A stretch of 64,000 nt of DNA. Source: Maylandia zebra. Taxonomy: Eukaryota; Chordata; Actinopteri; Cichliformes; Cichlidae. Numbering within the stretch: the first letter of the stretch is position 1; each line of letters opens with the position of its first letter. Shown here piece after piece: positions 1 to 14,100 of the stretch. The translations under genes were made by a program, and so were the position numbers. The notes under the pieces are model-generated. The model was given only the letters and a program-made list of their open reading frames with translations, was not told the DNA's origin and did not search any database. The stretch is from contig NC_135167.1 in NCBI RefSeq assembly GCF_041146795.1, forward strand, positions 35,663,954 through 35,727,953, in the 5' to 3' direction.

Positions 1-315
1 TTGACAGACAAATAATTGTCCAATAATTACACCAAAAACAGTATCTATAACAGCCTACACATATCCGTTTACTTACTAACTTTCCCTGACCCTAACCAAA
101 CACCCACTGCCAGCCAGACGTTAATTAAAAATCAAAGACCGCTTACCGTTTACTACCAAATGAACATGATGCACAAGCAGCTCTGCCCCTACCAGAGAGT
201 ATGATTTAATTTGTAAAGCACTCATTGAGGAGGGTTAATCACTCCTGAAATCTAAATAGGCAAATCATTTCCAAATGATCATGTTGAATTTAATTTAAAA
301 CATCCCTGTATCCGT

Positions 316-645
316 ACAAAATTAACAAGTTTTTACATCGCTATGTGTGGAGTGAAGCTGTGGAATAGACTAAGTGAAGAACTGAAGCAATCAGCATGAC
401 TCAGTTCAAAAATATGTTTTTTGCAAAGTACAGGGAGGAGGTAGGGTTTTGATCGGGTGTCTCACCCACTATTTTCACACTGGGGATGTGTATATGTGTG
501 TGTGGGTGCAACTTATATTTATATTTAAGTTATTTATAATTATTATTGCTTTGTTTTCCTTTTGTTTTGTTTGCTTGTCTCTTTTTCTCTGTTGTTGTTG
601 TTATACTATTTAAACATGTTCAAAATAAAGATTCAATTCAATTCA
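316..645 (+). mobile_element. LINE 3' end, degraded
   Basis: The plus strand reads MCGVKLWNRLSEELKQSA and, after a frameshift, MTQFKNMFFAKYREEVGF. This resembles the C-terminus of a non-LTR retrotransposon reverse-transcriptase polyprotein. A pyrimidine-rich tail and an AATAAAG with repeated ATTCA units follow at 624-645. It is 5'-truncated and cannot encode an active protein. Confidence 0.55.
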
Positions 646-1522
646 AAATTCTGCATCTAAATAATCCAATCTCTCTGAAAGCAGTGTTTTTTAACTATTG
701 AAGAACAGTGACCTAAAGGCATGCTATCAAGTTATAGCGTTGTCATTTTGCCAAGAGAATAACAGAGGTAGAGCCAAAGCAGGTCTGCTTCCAGAGCAGA
801 GAGATGCCAGGAACCCAGAACAAATTTCAGGGGTGGGCGACTGTGGACTGTAACGCTCATGTTAGCTACATGAGAAAACCAGACAATTAGGATTCTCAGA
901 GATAGAGAAAGAAACAGTCTTTGTCTGCAACCATCCATTTGCTTTCGTCTCTGCAAGACGAAGCTGATAAGTATCTTGTAATATCCATGGTTGAGCTATA
1001 TCCACTGGCGAGGCTGCCGTGACATACTGAATAGTCTCGCCACAAACCTCAGGTTCATCTGAGTAGAGTTACACCACAGATAAAACGGTGCTAACAGCTT
1101 CCTTTATCTGGCAGCCAAACTGCTGTATCAATTTCTCTGATCAAAGATATGAAAATCATTTATTGTTCTGACCTATGAGCACATTATGAATAAATTCTCA
1201 TAAACACAGCCCTCATTTTGAATTTCATTCTTTCGCGTGATGTAAAGTGGACTGAGGAATAAGTAGTTGAAAAACATGATGACAGATGAGTCAAACAGCG
1301 CAATGGCTCGACTGCAGTCTGCCTTGCATTGAGTGTACTCCCAAGTGTTGCACACCAAGTAGAGACAATAAGCTGAAAATTATCCCTGACGGTATGCAGC
1401 CTATGGCCTAGATTATTAATGACGTTTGCAATCATAAATTACATTCACAAGATTAGCAGGTGAATTGATCCGTTTATTTGGGGCAGAAAATAATTTAAAG
1501 AAAGACTGATGTTTTTCTTTTC

Positions 1523-1822
1523 TACTCTCCCGGAGTACTCAAAACGCTGTATACAACATGCCTCATTCACCCATTCATACAAGCACTTCTAAACACAAGT
1601 GCAAACTAAAGTACATTCACACATCGTCATACTCATCAGTATGATGAGTATGACCAGAAAGCAATTAGACCCTCTGATGACGATGAACGCATCAGAGGGC
1701 AACTTGGGGTTAGTATCTTGCCCAAGGATATTTGGCATGCAGACTGGAGAAGCCAAGGATCGAACCACGGACCTTCCAATTAGTAGCTGATTTGCTCTAC
1801 CACCTGAGCCACAGCCACCCTG
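1523..1822 (-). mobile_element. tRNA-derived SINE copy
   Basis: On the minus strand the copy starts with a tRNA-like head. An A-box-like GTGGCTCAGGTGGTAGAGC lies near 1790-1812 and a B-box-like GGTTCGATCC near 1757-1768. A conserved body (CTTGGGCAAGATAC on this strand) and a tail with CTCCGGGAGAGTAG follow. The same family occurs at about 36418-38166 and, in diverged form, at about 5281-5575. Confidence 0.7.
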
Positions 1823-4800
1823 TGTGTGAGATCTATCACACACAGATCAAAACATGCTGACATGATGACCATTTCACAGTTAATAAAATGCATAAAATAA
1901 TTTCTGCTACAAATTGCCTCATTTTTTCAGTACTGGGGCGTCTTAGTGCAAAGTCTGGGATGAGGAGGATATACTTTACTACATTTTTACATTTTGCAAG
2001 TAAATAATTTTTTTTTTTAACCAGATGTTCCCCACTTATCCTAGACACTAGCTCTTTCAAAAGGCAGCAGACCTGACAAGGTATATCATCTTTATCACCT
2101 AAACTTGTTTTTGCTTACAACACACTGAATCATCTCATGAGTCTAAACTAAAACAAAACCTGTAACCAAAACCAAATTCCAGCAGGCTGCATGTTTCTGT
2201 TTTGCACCTGAAAGTCCAGGTTCATATGAGTTCAGCTGGACTAATTGACACAGAAGGAATGAATGAATGGTCTACATTTTGATCATAAACAAAGTGTGCC
2301 ATTGTGAATGCAGACACAATGGATTCATCTGTCTGCACCTCAGCTAATCATTTCCCATTAGAGGTTTTAAAGTCCCGCTTCAGATGAATACCTTGCAGTT
2401 GACTCTGAGTTTAGAAAGGGTTTTTGTATTTTGATAGTCATTTAAGTGTAGAGTTAATATAAGAAGAAGAAGAAGCTGCTTATCATTTGTTGACTGCTTT
2501 AGTAAACACAACTAAAGCTGTGGAGATATAGTTAATATTATTGAAATCAGAAATCTTATAAAGGTTATTATTTCAATGTCCAAGATGTAAATATGACACT
2601 AGGGTTTGAAGAATTAATTAAAAGTAAAAGCTACATCTCAGGTCTGGGGGTTAGGGTTAGGGAAGATGTGTTTTTTTATTTGTCCTCAAATTCATCATTT
2701 ATATAGAAAATAAGCTGCAATAAATTTGGTATGTACCAGTTTCAACTGTTTTAGATTTTTAAATACTCTCTATATAAAGATTTGTGATTTTTTTTATTGC
2801 ATGTGACATTTTATTTTTTTTAAAGTGTTTATACAAACCTCATCGTGCTGTAAGCTCAGACAGTTGTAAAAGCATAGTAAATACCAACATCATCCTATAA
2901 AATACTCAAGAACTAAGTTGTTTGAAAACGGTACAAAGAAATGCCAATGCATCTCAGCCCTTTCAGGTCAGAGACAAGAGAATCTGAGAAGGTAGATAAA
3001 CTAACTGCTGAGAAATGCTAACAAAGATTAGTCAATAAACAGACAGGGGTAAGTTTTGAACTGAATCCTGGTGTTTTCCTCAAAACAGCTCCTGTTTTGA
3101 TGCTTTCACTGGGCAAAAAACTATTCATCAGATTCATCCTTTACACTATTGGTATTAGTATTGCTGTCCAAATGCATAGTGAATTTGAATATTTACATAA
3201 TATACAGTGTATTCACTGAATCCCACAGTGTCTCATAAAAAGGTTGTGCACAAAAATTCCCAAATGCTCAATGTTCACAATTGAAAAAAAGCTATTACTG
3301 TTACTCATCCTATTAATTCTATTCTACCAAAGATGGCTTAATTTCACCAGAGAACTTAGCCTTGAGATATTGTTCAATTAACAGAAATAAACAGGTCCGG
3401 AAACAAAGCTCACATTATGCTTGTGTCTGCTAGCAGTCTGCTAATAGCTAATAGCAGACTGGTTGATTAAGTATTTCTGACAAGCCACATTTCTTGATTG
3501 CATCTGTAACGAAGCTGCTAATAAGCTGCTATCATTCATTCTGGTGACTGGTGATGAAATGTGAAAGACTAGAAAGACAGCCCCCAGTACTGTAGACCAT
3601 CATGCATTGCCCTGAAAGAAAAATTACAGGTGGACGAAAGGCATGAAAGCAGCACTTTTCAAAGTGAACAGCCACAAAGTATGTTCTAAATATGAATTAG
3701 GAAATAAAATTGCATATTTTGTATTTATCACACAAATGCACATATATATATAAGAGCAATGACATTAATATTAACAGTACGGAGAAACTCACCCTGTAGA
3801 ATTTTGCCAGTTAGCTCGTAACCCTAACCCTCGACAACTTAAATATCAATACTGAATGAATTATTTTGAATACCTGCTAATGCAAACACAATGCTAGCTA
3901 GCTAAGACTAAATTTAATGTTTGCCAACATTAATGCTACCAAAATACAATATTAAGGTAGTTAAATTTTGCTTTTTAAACTTATTTAGAATTTTTGGGGG
4001 AGGGTGTGGTGAGTCATGTTAACATCACTGATTTGTGAACTCTATAAATCTTTAAAATAAGAATCATAATAAAGGTTTCTTCTGTAAAAACAACCCTTGA
4101 TTAGCAGAAAAACAAACAGGCTTCTATGTAGCAGAATATGACTCCAGGCTGATCTCATACAGATCAGTTGATCTCCCAGTGAACCTTAAAACTGTCTCAC
4201 TATCACTACACTCATTAATACATCTGTCATCAAGAAGCAGAAGGGCTGAATGAGATTTCTTTGTGCCATATTTTTTTAACTCAGGTTTCAGTGACTTTTT
4301 AAACACCTGAGCTACAACTGGACGACAGATTTAGAGGTTATGATGTTGTTGACACCCAAAAGGTCAGTTTGCTCCATGTAGTGAACAGGGATATCTGAAT
4401 CACACCAGTGAGGTCAGCAAAGGTGACTCAGGGTTCAGATGACCATTTTTGCCCCTCTCCGACCTTTTCACCGTATCACTATATTTCAGTAGGTTTGCTG
4501 AGATAGTGCTCTGAGTAACAGGCAGAAAACCCAGACTGGTGCTATTTATAGAACGGAGCTAAAGTAACCAAGGGGAGCTTCAATGCAAGGCCAAATTCCA
4601 GGAAGTCGGTTCAACAAACTCTGAGTCTAACCACAAACTCCGAGCTGATTTACTCTGAGATCAGCAACTCACAGTTTCCTCTTTAAGAAAGTAGGATGAT
4701 CAAAGTAAGTTCAATCAACTCTGAGTATGTTGACCCTGAATTGAATGTGTTTGTAGAGAAAGAAAGCAATCCTCAACAGAGCTTCAATACTAAGATTCAC

Positions 4801-5280
4801 CATGGCAACGATTAACTAAAGAACAGATCCCCTTTTTATCCAGTGAACCAAGGCATATGCATTCAGGTCAAGTATAATGTCATAATTTTACATTTAAATT
4901 TGAAATCTAATCATCTAACCTGACAGGAACACGGGTGGGTAGGCACTGAGGGTAAAAAATATGGAAAAACAAATAAGACAGAGAAATGATGGATATTAGT
5001 TAACTAGATAGCAATATACTCTGGGATGGATCTGCCCTTTTATTGAATAAAAAAATACGTTTGTGAGAACTTTTGATTGTTTCCTCTTTTTTTTTAAATT
5101 AGTCTAATTGTTCAGTAAAACTTAAGGTTTCTATTATTTCTGCCATTTATGCTTCAAAATGAGATTTAGAGAAAGACTATGCTTTAATTTTCACCAGTTT
5201 AACCACTAAGAATTTAAGCTAATGGCAGTCTTCACTGACATACATTAGGGTTATTTTCTTGGAGAGACAGCAGATATGTT

Positions 5281-5575
5281 TTAATAATAATAATGGATTG
5301 CATTTATATAGCTCTTTTCGAGACCCTCAAAGCGCTTTACAATTCCACTATTCATTCACACACTGGTGGAGGCAAGCCACATTTGTAGCCACAGCTACCC
5401 TGGGGCAGACTGACAGAAGCTGCCATATCGCGCCATTGGCCCCTCTGGCCATCACCAGTAGGTGAAGTGTCTTGCCCAAGGACACAACGACCAAAACAGA
5501 CAGGGCTGGGGATCGAACCGGCAACCTTCCGGTTACAAGATGAGATTCCCAAGTCCCTGAACCACGATCGCTCCG
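5281..5575 (-). mobile_element. tRNA-derived SINE copy (AGCGCTTT-tail family)
   Basis: The plus strand begins with an AATAATAATGGATT stretch and TTTATATAGCTCTTTTC, then AAAGCGCTTTACA. It ends with GGATCGAACCGGCAACC, which is a B-box on the minus strand. Related pieces occur at 52048-52209, about 54940-55045 and, inverted, about 28140-28305. Confidence 0.65.
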
Positions 5576-7984
5576 TTTTAATGTTAATGTTACCGTTAGT
5601 ACTCATTGTAATTCCGTCAAAACAAGTCTTGAATGTAAAGTTTTTATTTATATTCATCATATAATAAGAAAAATCTAACCTTGGTCTTGTTTTAGCATTT
5701 TTTTGACTATATAAATACACATAGCACAGTACAGTAGTACTTCAGATTATTTAAAAACACATTTAGACAATTAGTAGTTGTTTGAATTATATTTTTAATG
5801 GTTTTTCAGTGGTGTGGTGGTGGATGGTGGTGGATACAAACAAGATGCTTAACGGTCAAACATCAGCTACTTTGATATATTTTGGGGTCATGTGGGTTTA
5901 GTGAGTTGTGTGAATGGGTGACAAAAATGAATTGAGACAGGTCAGTTTGGAGCCTGATCATCGATGCTGACGTGATATGTACAATATATATTTATTTAAA
6001 GTTTATTTGTTCAGCATTGTCTTGCTGATGATCTTTTGTAGTACATGTTAGTCCAGAACTATATAGCATTCACCGTTAATGGTGCCTTCACAGATTTACA
6101 AGTGACTCGAGTCAATGTTTACAAAAGCATCCCTCTATACAAGGATGTTGGTGTTTGATCTGTATATTGGCAACAAACCAGATGGTCTCTCATTTCAGTG
6201 GTGTCTATGTTTTCCAAATGTAAGACTTTCATTGGTCAGATAGTTTTCCAAATCACCTTAAGCGATAGGTTTTATTTTTTCTCAAATTAAAGCTAGGGCC
6301 AAATTCTCTGACAATGTCAGAAAGCCTAACAAGGTCAGTTTTATTTGTTAATGGAAATCCTTCATAAATACGTGATTTGAGGTTCACAGATAGAATCTTT
6401 GATTGTCTTTTAAGAGTTACCATTTTAGCGCTACACTGTTTCATTGTTCTTTTGTATACTTATTCAGCTCTTCTGCTTTTACATGAAAAACAAAGATTTT
6501 ATATTTTTGACAGTTCTAAAATCGAGAAATATAATCCTTCTGTTTGCAGGTGTAGCGCTCTCATCAATCAACTATATAATCTATGCAAATATGTCATAAG
6601 ATGCGACATCCTTAAACTAACCCTTGCCTGTGCGTATTGTAATCAGGATGACTCCTGGTTGATGTCACAGAATGAAACCACTTAACCCCCCTTTCAGGCT
6701 GACAGCCAGAGAGGATTAAAGGGGTCAGATGACTGTATTCTACCCATAATGTCTGTTCACCTCATCTGTTGGAATCCCGTCCTTTGTCTGCCACAGAAAA
6801 TCTGCACTTTTCCTTATGTCACATCAACAGACACTTCCACAAGGCTTATATCTTTAAATCTATAAATGTAAAAATTTCCCCAAAAAAACTTAATTCAAAC
6901 TTATACATTTTACTGGTCTGACCAGTAGATGAAGCAAGGCAGTCCCCCCCCCAAAAAAAGGAATTAAAAACCAGGAAAATTCATGTATTAGAAGCCAGCA
7001 GGGAATTAGCAAGTTCAACCAGAAGATGAGTCAGGTTAACAGAACAACTGGGCTAAGTTTATCTAAAACTGTCCACACAAAATGAACAGCTACGTCTGCT
7101 TATTACTTTATGTTGGGAAACAAATGGTTACAATGAAGTGCTGACTACATGTATCACACAAGCAGCATCACCAGGTATGGGAAGGAGGGGGGTGGAAGAC
7201 TATTTCAGGCTTCTGTGACATTTTAAGAAAGTTTAATCAACCTGCAGCCAGTTTCTCTGTGACATCAGCTTCAGTCAGGTACACTAACAGCATAAGATTT
7301 CATTAAGTGAAACACTCATTTCTTGACCTTTACTGCTCAAGAAAAACATCTTGTTCCTTTGCTCAATCAACCTGATACCAAACAGTTAACTAGGATAACT
7401 ACAGTCTGCTATGTGTGAACTTTTCAAGATTCTGTACCACTTAAGCAGGAGTTTGGAACCCTTTGTTTTACCTCATTGTTTTACCCTGATATGAAACAAA
7501 AATGTTAAATTGTTACATTCAGTCTCCATCTTTAGTCTGACCATACTTCCACTCTGCACTGTGACTAAAGACCAATGCATGCACAAGAATCTCAGGGTTA
7601 TTACGAGTGGAGAAGTGTGAATAATCAGTTTGATCTTTCTATTTTGAATTCTGTTATTTACTAGTTTGTTGCTACAGATCACACATCCCAGAGAGTCAGC
7701 TGAATGAAAGCAAATAAATTTTTCCAGATACCTTTTCTATTTTTTATATTCAATTCTCTATTTTTCTCCTTTTCCCTTTTTAAATTTGGATTCCATAACA
7801 ACGAGAGTAGCTTTTGTTTAAAATTGTGAAATGAAGAATTACAATCAAATTAAAATAAAATGGATTTTAAAAGTGCAGTACTGTCCAATCAAAAGGAGTT
7901 TTTTTACATTATAAAGCAGCCATTACCTTCTATGTATAACTATTCACCAATGGACAGAATACATTTGTACTAGTTGTCACTCAC

Positions 7985-8150
7985 CCAGGCGGGCAGACAC
8001 ATCCAGCCAGACAGGGCTCGTGTGATGAGCAGGTGAGGTTGAGCAGGTAAGACTCACAGGTGCGCTCACAGGACACACCCCTTCCCGGCAGGAGGCCATC
8101 CTCCCCTTCTGAACAGTTCTGGTAGATCTGACCTTCTGGACACAATCTGT
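7985..8150 (-). CDS. otog: otog exon 22, further TIL-type module (last exon in window)
   Basis: This exon encodes [20 protein letters not shown], then [16 protein letters not shown] and [10 protein letters not shown]. It begins after a TTACAG acceptor and ends in GTGAGT in phase 2. A following exon beginning in that phase must lie further left. I found none on the minus strand of 1-7984 by looking for the expected Cys-Pro-Cys motif, so the next intron is probably longer than 8 kb. Confidence 0.88.
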
Positions 8151-11100
8151 CTGTAAGTAAAAATGACATCACAGATTTTTTTGTAGATTTTTGGTGTCAC
8201 TTTTAAACTGACAGTGAAGAAGAGTGAAAAATTAGTTTGTTAGGTATGAATGCTGAACAACATAAACACATCAATGTTTTAGCTCATGCATTATTAATCT
8301 TCACTATCAAAAAAGGCACTTTTTCACATTTTCTTAGGACTGTAATTTCTCACAGTACTCACAGTATGAAAGTTGATATGACACAAACATATATATCCAC
8401 TGACTATTTTTCTTTTGGCTACTTCCTTTAGGGGGTATCACAGTCAGTCACCTGCCTCCATCTCATTATATCCCTAGCATCCTCCTTTGTCACACCCACC
8501 CTCTGCATGTGCTCCTTCACTACATCTGTGAATCTTCTCTATAATTCGTCTGCACATGTCCAAACTATCTCAGCCCTGCCTCTCAAACTGTTCAACCTGA
8601 GCTGTCCCTCTGATGTATTCATGACTAATCCTGTCCATCTTGGTCTCAAAAACACTCAACATCTTCAGCTCTGCTACATCCAGCTCAGCTTCCGATCTTT
8701 TTGTCAGTCCCACTATCTCCAAACCGTACATTATAGCAGGTCTCACTACCATGTTGTAAACTTTCACTCTAGCTGCGATCCTTCTATCACAAATCAGCCT
8801 GACACTCATCTAGACCCACTCCACCACACTCGAACATTCTTTACTTTTCTTATGTCTGTTGCTTTGGATGGTTCAACCCAGGTATTCAAACTCATCCAAC
8901 TTCATTATTGCTCCTCCTTGCATGTCCATCTTTCCTCCTGTCTCCCTTCACAAATATATTCTGTCTTCCTTCTACTAACTTTCATTCCTCTTCTTCACAG
9001 AGCATACCTCCACCTCTCCAGACTCTTTCAACTGCTTCTTACTCTCACTACAGATCAACATATTAGCTGCAAATATCATCCACAGACACTTCTATCTGAC
9101 CTCCATCACAATTTGTAATACCACCCCCACCACTGCATACCTCACGTTGTCTCACTGTCCTTTTAAATGTCCTGCACTATCCTCACATACTTCTTCTTCT
9201 CTTGGCTATAAGAAAGATCCACAAAGACACAGTACAACTTCTTCTGACCTTCTCTATACTCTCCAATAACAAAGCAAACATCACATCTGCAGTGATCTTT
9301 CCTGGCATGAAGCCATATTGCTTCTCACTGATCATCACCTCTCTTCTTGACCGAGCTTCAACATATACACGGTAAGGTTCATCCCCTTTGTCACTCTGTA
9401 GTTACTACAGATCTGCACATCACTCTTGTTCTTTAAAACTGGTACCAGTCCACTTTTTCTCCATTGCCCAGGTATCCTCTGATTCTCCAAGACTGTATTA
9501 AACAATCTGCTTAAAAAGTCCACTGCCTTCTCTCCTAGACATCTTCATTATTCCACAGACATGTCACATTGGCCAATTGTCTTTTCACTCTCCATCATCT
9601 TCATACCTGCCCTCACTTCCTCCTTACTAATCCTCTGCACTTCCTGATTCATTAACTTTCCTCCATCTGTTCTCTCTCTCATTTTCTACATTCATAAACT
9701 CAAAATACTTCCTCTATCTTCTTAACATGCTCTCTTCACTTGTTACTACATTTCCATATCTATCCTGAATCATACTAACCTGCTGCACATACTTTCCAAC
9801 TCAGTCTCCCTCCCTACCTAATCAACGCAAGTCATTTTGTCCTTCCTTGTTTTCCAGCCTCATGTACAACTTATTATAAACACTTTCCTTTCCCTCTTCT
9901 CTCTTTGCTGTTCACCCAGCCTCCCAAACTTACTTCTTTACTTTCTTCATCTCCCTGACTATCCCACTTTTCTTTGCTAACCTTTTCCTTTTATCACTGT
10001 CTTGTACTTCCTCATTCTACCACCAAGTCTCCTTGTTCTCATTTCTTTGTCCAAAGGACAAATGCCTTCTTGGTAGTTTCCGACTTCAGCTATACCCTTC
10101 CAGTCATCTATAACTCTTCCCTACCATCCAGCTCTTGTCTCAATATCTTTCTGAACTCTGAGCTCTAAACTCCTCTTCAACTTCTATTATTCAATTCTTG
10201 TTTTTGCCTTAAGATTAAAAAAAAAGATCAGATTAACAAAATCAAATGGACTCACCTGTGCCTGTTTGTGTTTGGGACACCAGTCTACCATTCAGACAGA
10301 GCCTGCAGGAGGCACAGAGAGACATTACTCACCTTAATGATGGCAACTGGAGAAAATTCATAGAATTTTCACATATTTAAAATTAAATACAGAGGTTTGG
10401 TACTTTGGTGATAATGTCAATATACTGCAATGTATGTAGTTTCTGTTATTTGTCCTCTTACATTGACTTTGCTCATTTTTGGTAATTTCCCTAATATGAG
10501 TTTCACCAAATTAGAAATTTAAAGAACAGATTTATACTCCCCAGGTGATTCAGTCTTTCTCAAGGTGGAAATTATATTAGCTTTCTTCCACACATTGTAT
10601 TGTTTCACCAAAAAGGTTGCTGATTACAGCTGGTCCCTATACAATTTAAACAAACAGCCTGTGTTACATTACTTGACAGAAGTCTTCTGATGTTGGATCT
10701 CTGGACAGAACTTGCAAGAAATCCAACATCATCTCCAACAGGAAAGAAATGTTCCTGTTTTGTTTTTTGTTTTTTGTGGAACTCTAAAACGTAATATTTT
10801 TAATATGCAGGGAAGAACCTAATAAGCTCTTGGCCTAACTTAAAGTAACAATTTGAATTAAACAAAGCAATTTTTTTCTATTTTGAAAATTTTTTAATTT
10901 TCTGGAGTCTTTTGTTCATTCAAACATTTGACTTGAAACACTTGATTGAAAAGAATATCTCTAGAAAAATATAAACTTTTCTTACACAGATTTTCCTTTT
11001 ACGTGGTCGTGACTGACAGGAGGTAGAGCTTTTTATTGAGAAAAAATTAGGAAATCTGAACCACAGCAAACCAGAAACTTTAGACTCCTTTGTTCTGAAA

Positions 11101-14100
11101 GTAAATTCTGCTCCTCAGTACTGCATTATTTTAACTGACTAAATTAAAGGCAGTTCCCAGTGTTTTCTGTGCTTTCTCTAACTGCTAACTAAACTGCCTC
11201 ATGTAATATCAGTAATGTCACAGTTCATTGTTACAGAATTTATTTACAAAAATAAAGCCTGACACTCATAAGTCTAGACTGAAGGTAGAAATGAAGGGGA
11301 GGAGCTTACTGAACGCCTGCTGAAGTCATGATCACATCTCCTGGTTCATAATCTGCTCCGAGGAAACTGCAGGGGCACTCGCTCCTGGAAAAAAAAGAGA
11401 CAACCTGACTTGAACTTGTGACAAACCTAAATGGACCGACTTTGGTTCCCCCCATAAATATACATTCACTGCTTAATTTTTTTCCTTACCAATGTTAATT
11501 AAGGAGAAGTGGAGGGGAGCAAAATAGACCAGTCTTACTTGAAAAAAATACAGTATTGTATGATTTATATAATATACATTGTGGTAATTTATGTTTAGCT
11601 AAGGCTAAAAGCCTTTGTAACATATAGGCCAGTGCCACACATCAGCTTCTGTACTACAAATTCTTTCTCACTGGTTATCAGATATCTGTCGTCCCCAGCC
11701 CGAGTGGGAATGAAAGGGGGGTTTCACGATGAATTCCTTGATGTAACTCTATCACATGGTAAGTAAGGCATGGCGCTGCACTAGGATGTAAAAACCTGGG
11801 ACATTTAAGAGGAATTAAGCTGCATGTCTTCTAGGGCAGAGCAAGCTAAAAAGGAGAGCACAATTACCGAGGTCCTCTGGGTCTACAATGTCTGCAGCAA
11901 AGATACCAGGTTTTCTACTTAGAAGCTGACCTAAACTTCAAAGCAGATACAAATATCACTTTGAGTGGATTGGTTTGGTGGAGTCACTCCAGCTTCACCA
12001 CCCTCCACATCAGCACAGCAGGTAGTACTGAAGCTGCTCTGGGTATTAAGTCCCACCTGCTTCATCATATAAATATTTCATCATTTTTTTGCCTTTACAT
12101 ACTTCTACCTACGAATATCACTTCCTCGTCCTTACCTGTGCACACAGGTGTGTGTTCGGTGATTGTAGAAGGAACCCAGAGGACAGACGCAACCTTCCTC
12201 ACACTCCTCCCCACAGTGCTGCGGGACAGAGAGGGAGGAGCAACGGCGCTGGCAGGAGGACACACAGGTGCCGTACTGCATGTTGGCAGGACAGGTGACA
12301 GCTGCAGGGCAAGACAGAGTTCAGCAAAGACTCAGACTCACAGTCAGTTTGGCCTTTTAATGGGAATTAACTTGATGATGGCGTCACTGTATTCTTCATC
12401 AAGTTATCAAATTTAACAACAAAGTGTAGAGCTACTGATTGGAGCAGAATGATGGTTTGTGTATGACTTTTTTCCCCTCCAGGGGAAAAAAGACATACGT
12501 CTGTTAATTCATCATTTAAAACTTTAGTTTGTCCAGTCATCTCTAAAGTGTGTGACATGCGAGAGAGCCAATAAAGGCAAGCTGAATGGACAGTGCAGAA
12601 TCATTTCAGATTCGTGACATCAGTTCATCCACTGAGTAACGTTCAAGAAATAGACCTGATATCTGTTGTCATCCATAAAACCAGTCAGGCACATGTCATT
12701 AGTGTGCTCCAGTATTTAAACAAAGAATGATGTTTGTTGTGGATCTCATTAAAATGCACTCACGTTCTAACTTAATGACTCACACTGGAATAAAAATAGG
12801 ATGACAAACTCCTGTGGTTGCCCCGTGATTACCCTAAACCTGTGGGTGACCACTTTGAGTGTAGTTTCACCTTTCAAGACATCCCATACCTTCTTTGGGA
12901 AAGTTTTTGGTAGGAAAATTTTCCAAAATTACTCCTAAGCTGGCACTGATACTGTTTGATCTAAACTGATTTTTTTTTCCATGTCATTCCCTAAAAGATT
13001 AAACTTCCATGAACAGTCTTGCCAATAACTCATATGACATACTGACATATATATTGAAATATTAAAATGTCCTCCAAGCTGAAATTTGAAAATCATCTGT
13101 GACCTTGAACGGTGAGTTGGGAGAAATATTTGGATTTGATATTAGACATGAAAACAAAAAATATGTCAGAAATAATTGCTAATTTTGACATCTCTGTAGC
13201 AGCAGGTACATTCTTGGACAAAATATGTTTGGCGTGAATGTGACTCACCACAGTCAGATATCTGTGATCGAAAGTCAATGATGACGGAGAATCGACGGCA
13301 GTGGCGAGCATAGTGGGCCAGCGACGAGCAGAGGCAAGGCGTCCCACACTTACAGGTATCGGAGCGACACTGCTGATGGAAGGGTGTTGGACTGAGGTAC
13401 TCATGACAGGCAGCAAACAGATCCTGATTCAGCACATCACACATTTCTGAAGCATAGGTCACTGTTAAAAATAGTTTAGAAATAATTCAAGTAAACAAGT
13501 CTTGCTCTCTGTGATTCTGATGTCATGAATCAAATACAAACCCTAAATAAAATATTTTTAAAGTTGTTCATTTATGTCATAATCATTGTAAATTCACTGG
13601 ATAATACAGATAAATATGTGTGTAAAAATATAAGAATAAAAGTAGAAACTAAACTGATTTACACCTTAAACAGAGCTTGGGATACATTTTTACTGTGATA
13701 TCAACATCAAAATGTCCAAACGTTTTATAATAATACATATGTTTTATTTTATAAAGCACCACTTACGCAGTTTAACATAATAAATGTTATACGACTGAGT
13801 AAATATGTTATTTTTCTCTACTGAAACAGAAAAAAGGAGGAAGAGAAACTGACCAGCCTGCTGGTGTGTATCACAGGGATCAAGCTGAGGCGTACTCAGG
13901 CTGGACAAACACGCAGACGAAACTTTCCAGGCATTTCCAAAGAGCTGAGGAGTGCTTTCTATCATACCTGATGGAGATCTGAACCAAAACCAAAGCAAGG
14001 AATCAGTATGACAGCACACAGATAGAAAAAAAGTCATTTTTATAAAGTGAGTCCAGTGCTATCGTGTGAATGAAGAGTTGCCTTTTGATTTTTGTGGTTA

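Larger units (their letters stand above)
1..7984. other. Probable otog intron, no gene seen
   Basis: No coding exon can be supported here. The stretch is AT-rich and contains a degraded LINE 3' end (316-645), two tRNA-type SINE copies (about 1523-1822 and 5281-5575) and otherwise unassigned sequence. Short open frames here lack splice signals and family resemblance. Confidence 0.6.

Noticed and set aside
1173..1435. Minus-strand frame with several Cys residues, considered as a further otog exon
   Set aside because: The Cys spacing does not fit TIL or VWD modules, and no splice site in the needed phase was found.
1589..1843. tRNA gene on the minus strand
   Set aside because: A- and B-box-like motifs are present, but the surroundings match a repeated SINE family and no complete cloverleaf with flanking terminator was found.
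2649..2664. Short TTAGGG-like repeat (GGGTTAGGGTTAGGG)
   Set aside because: Only two to three units; far too short to be an interstitial telomeric block.
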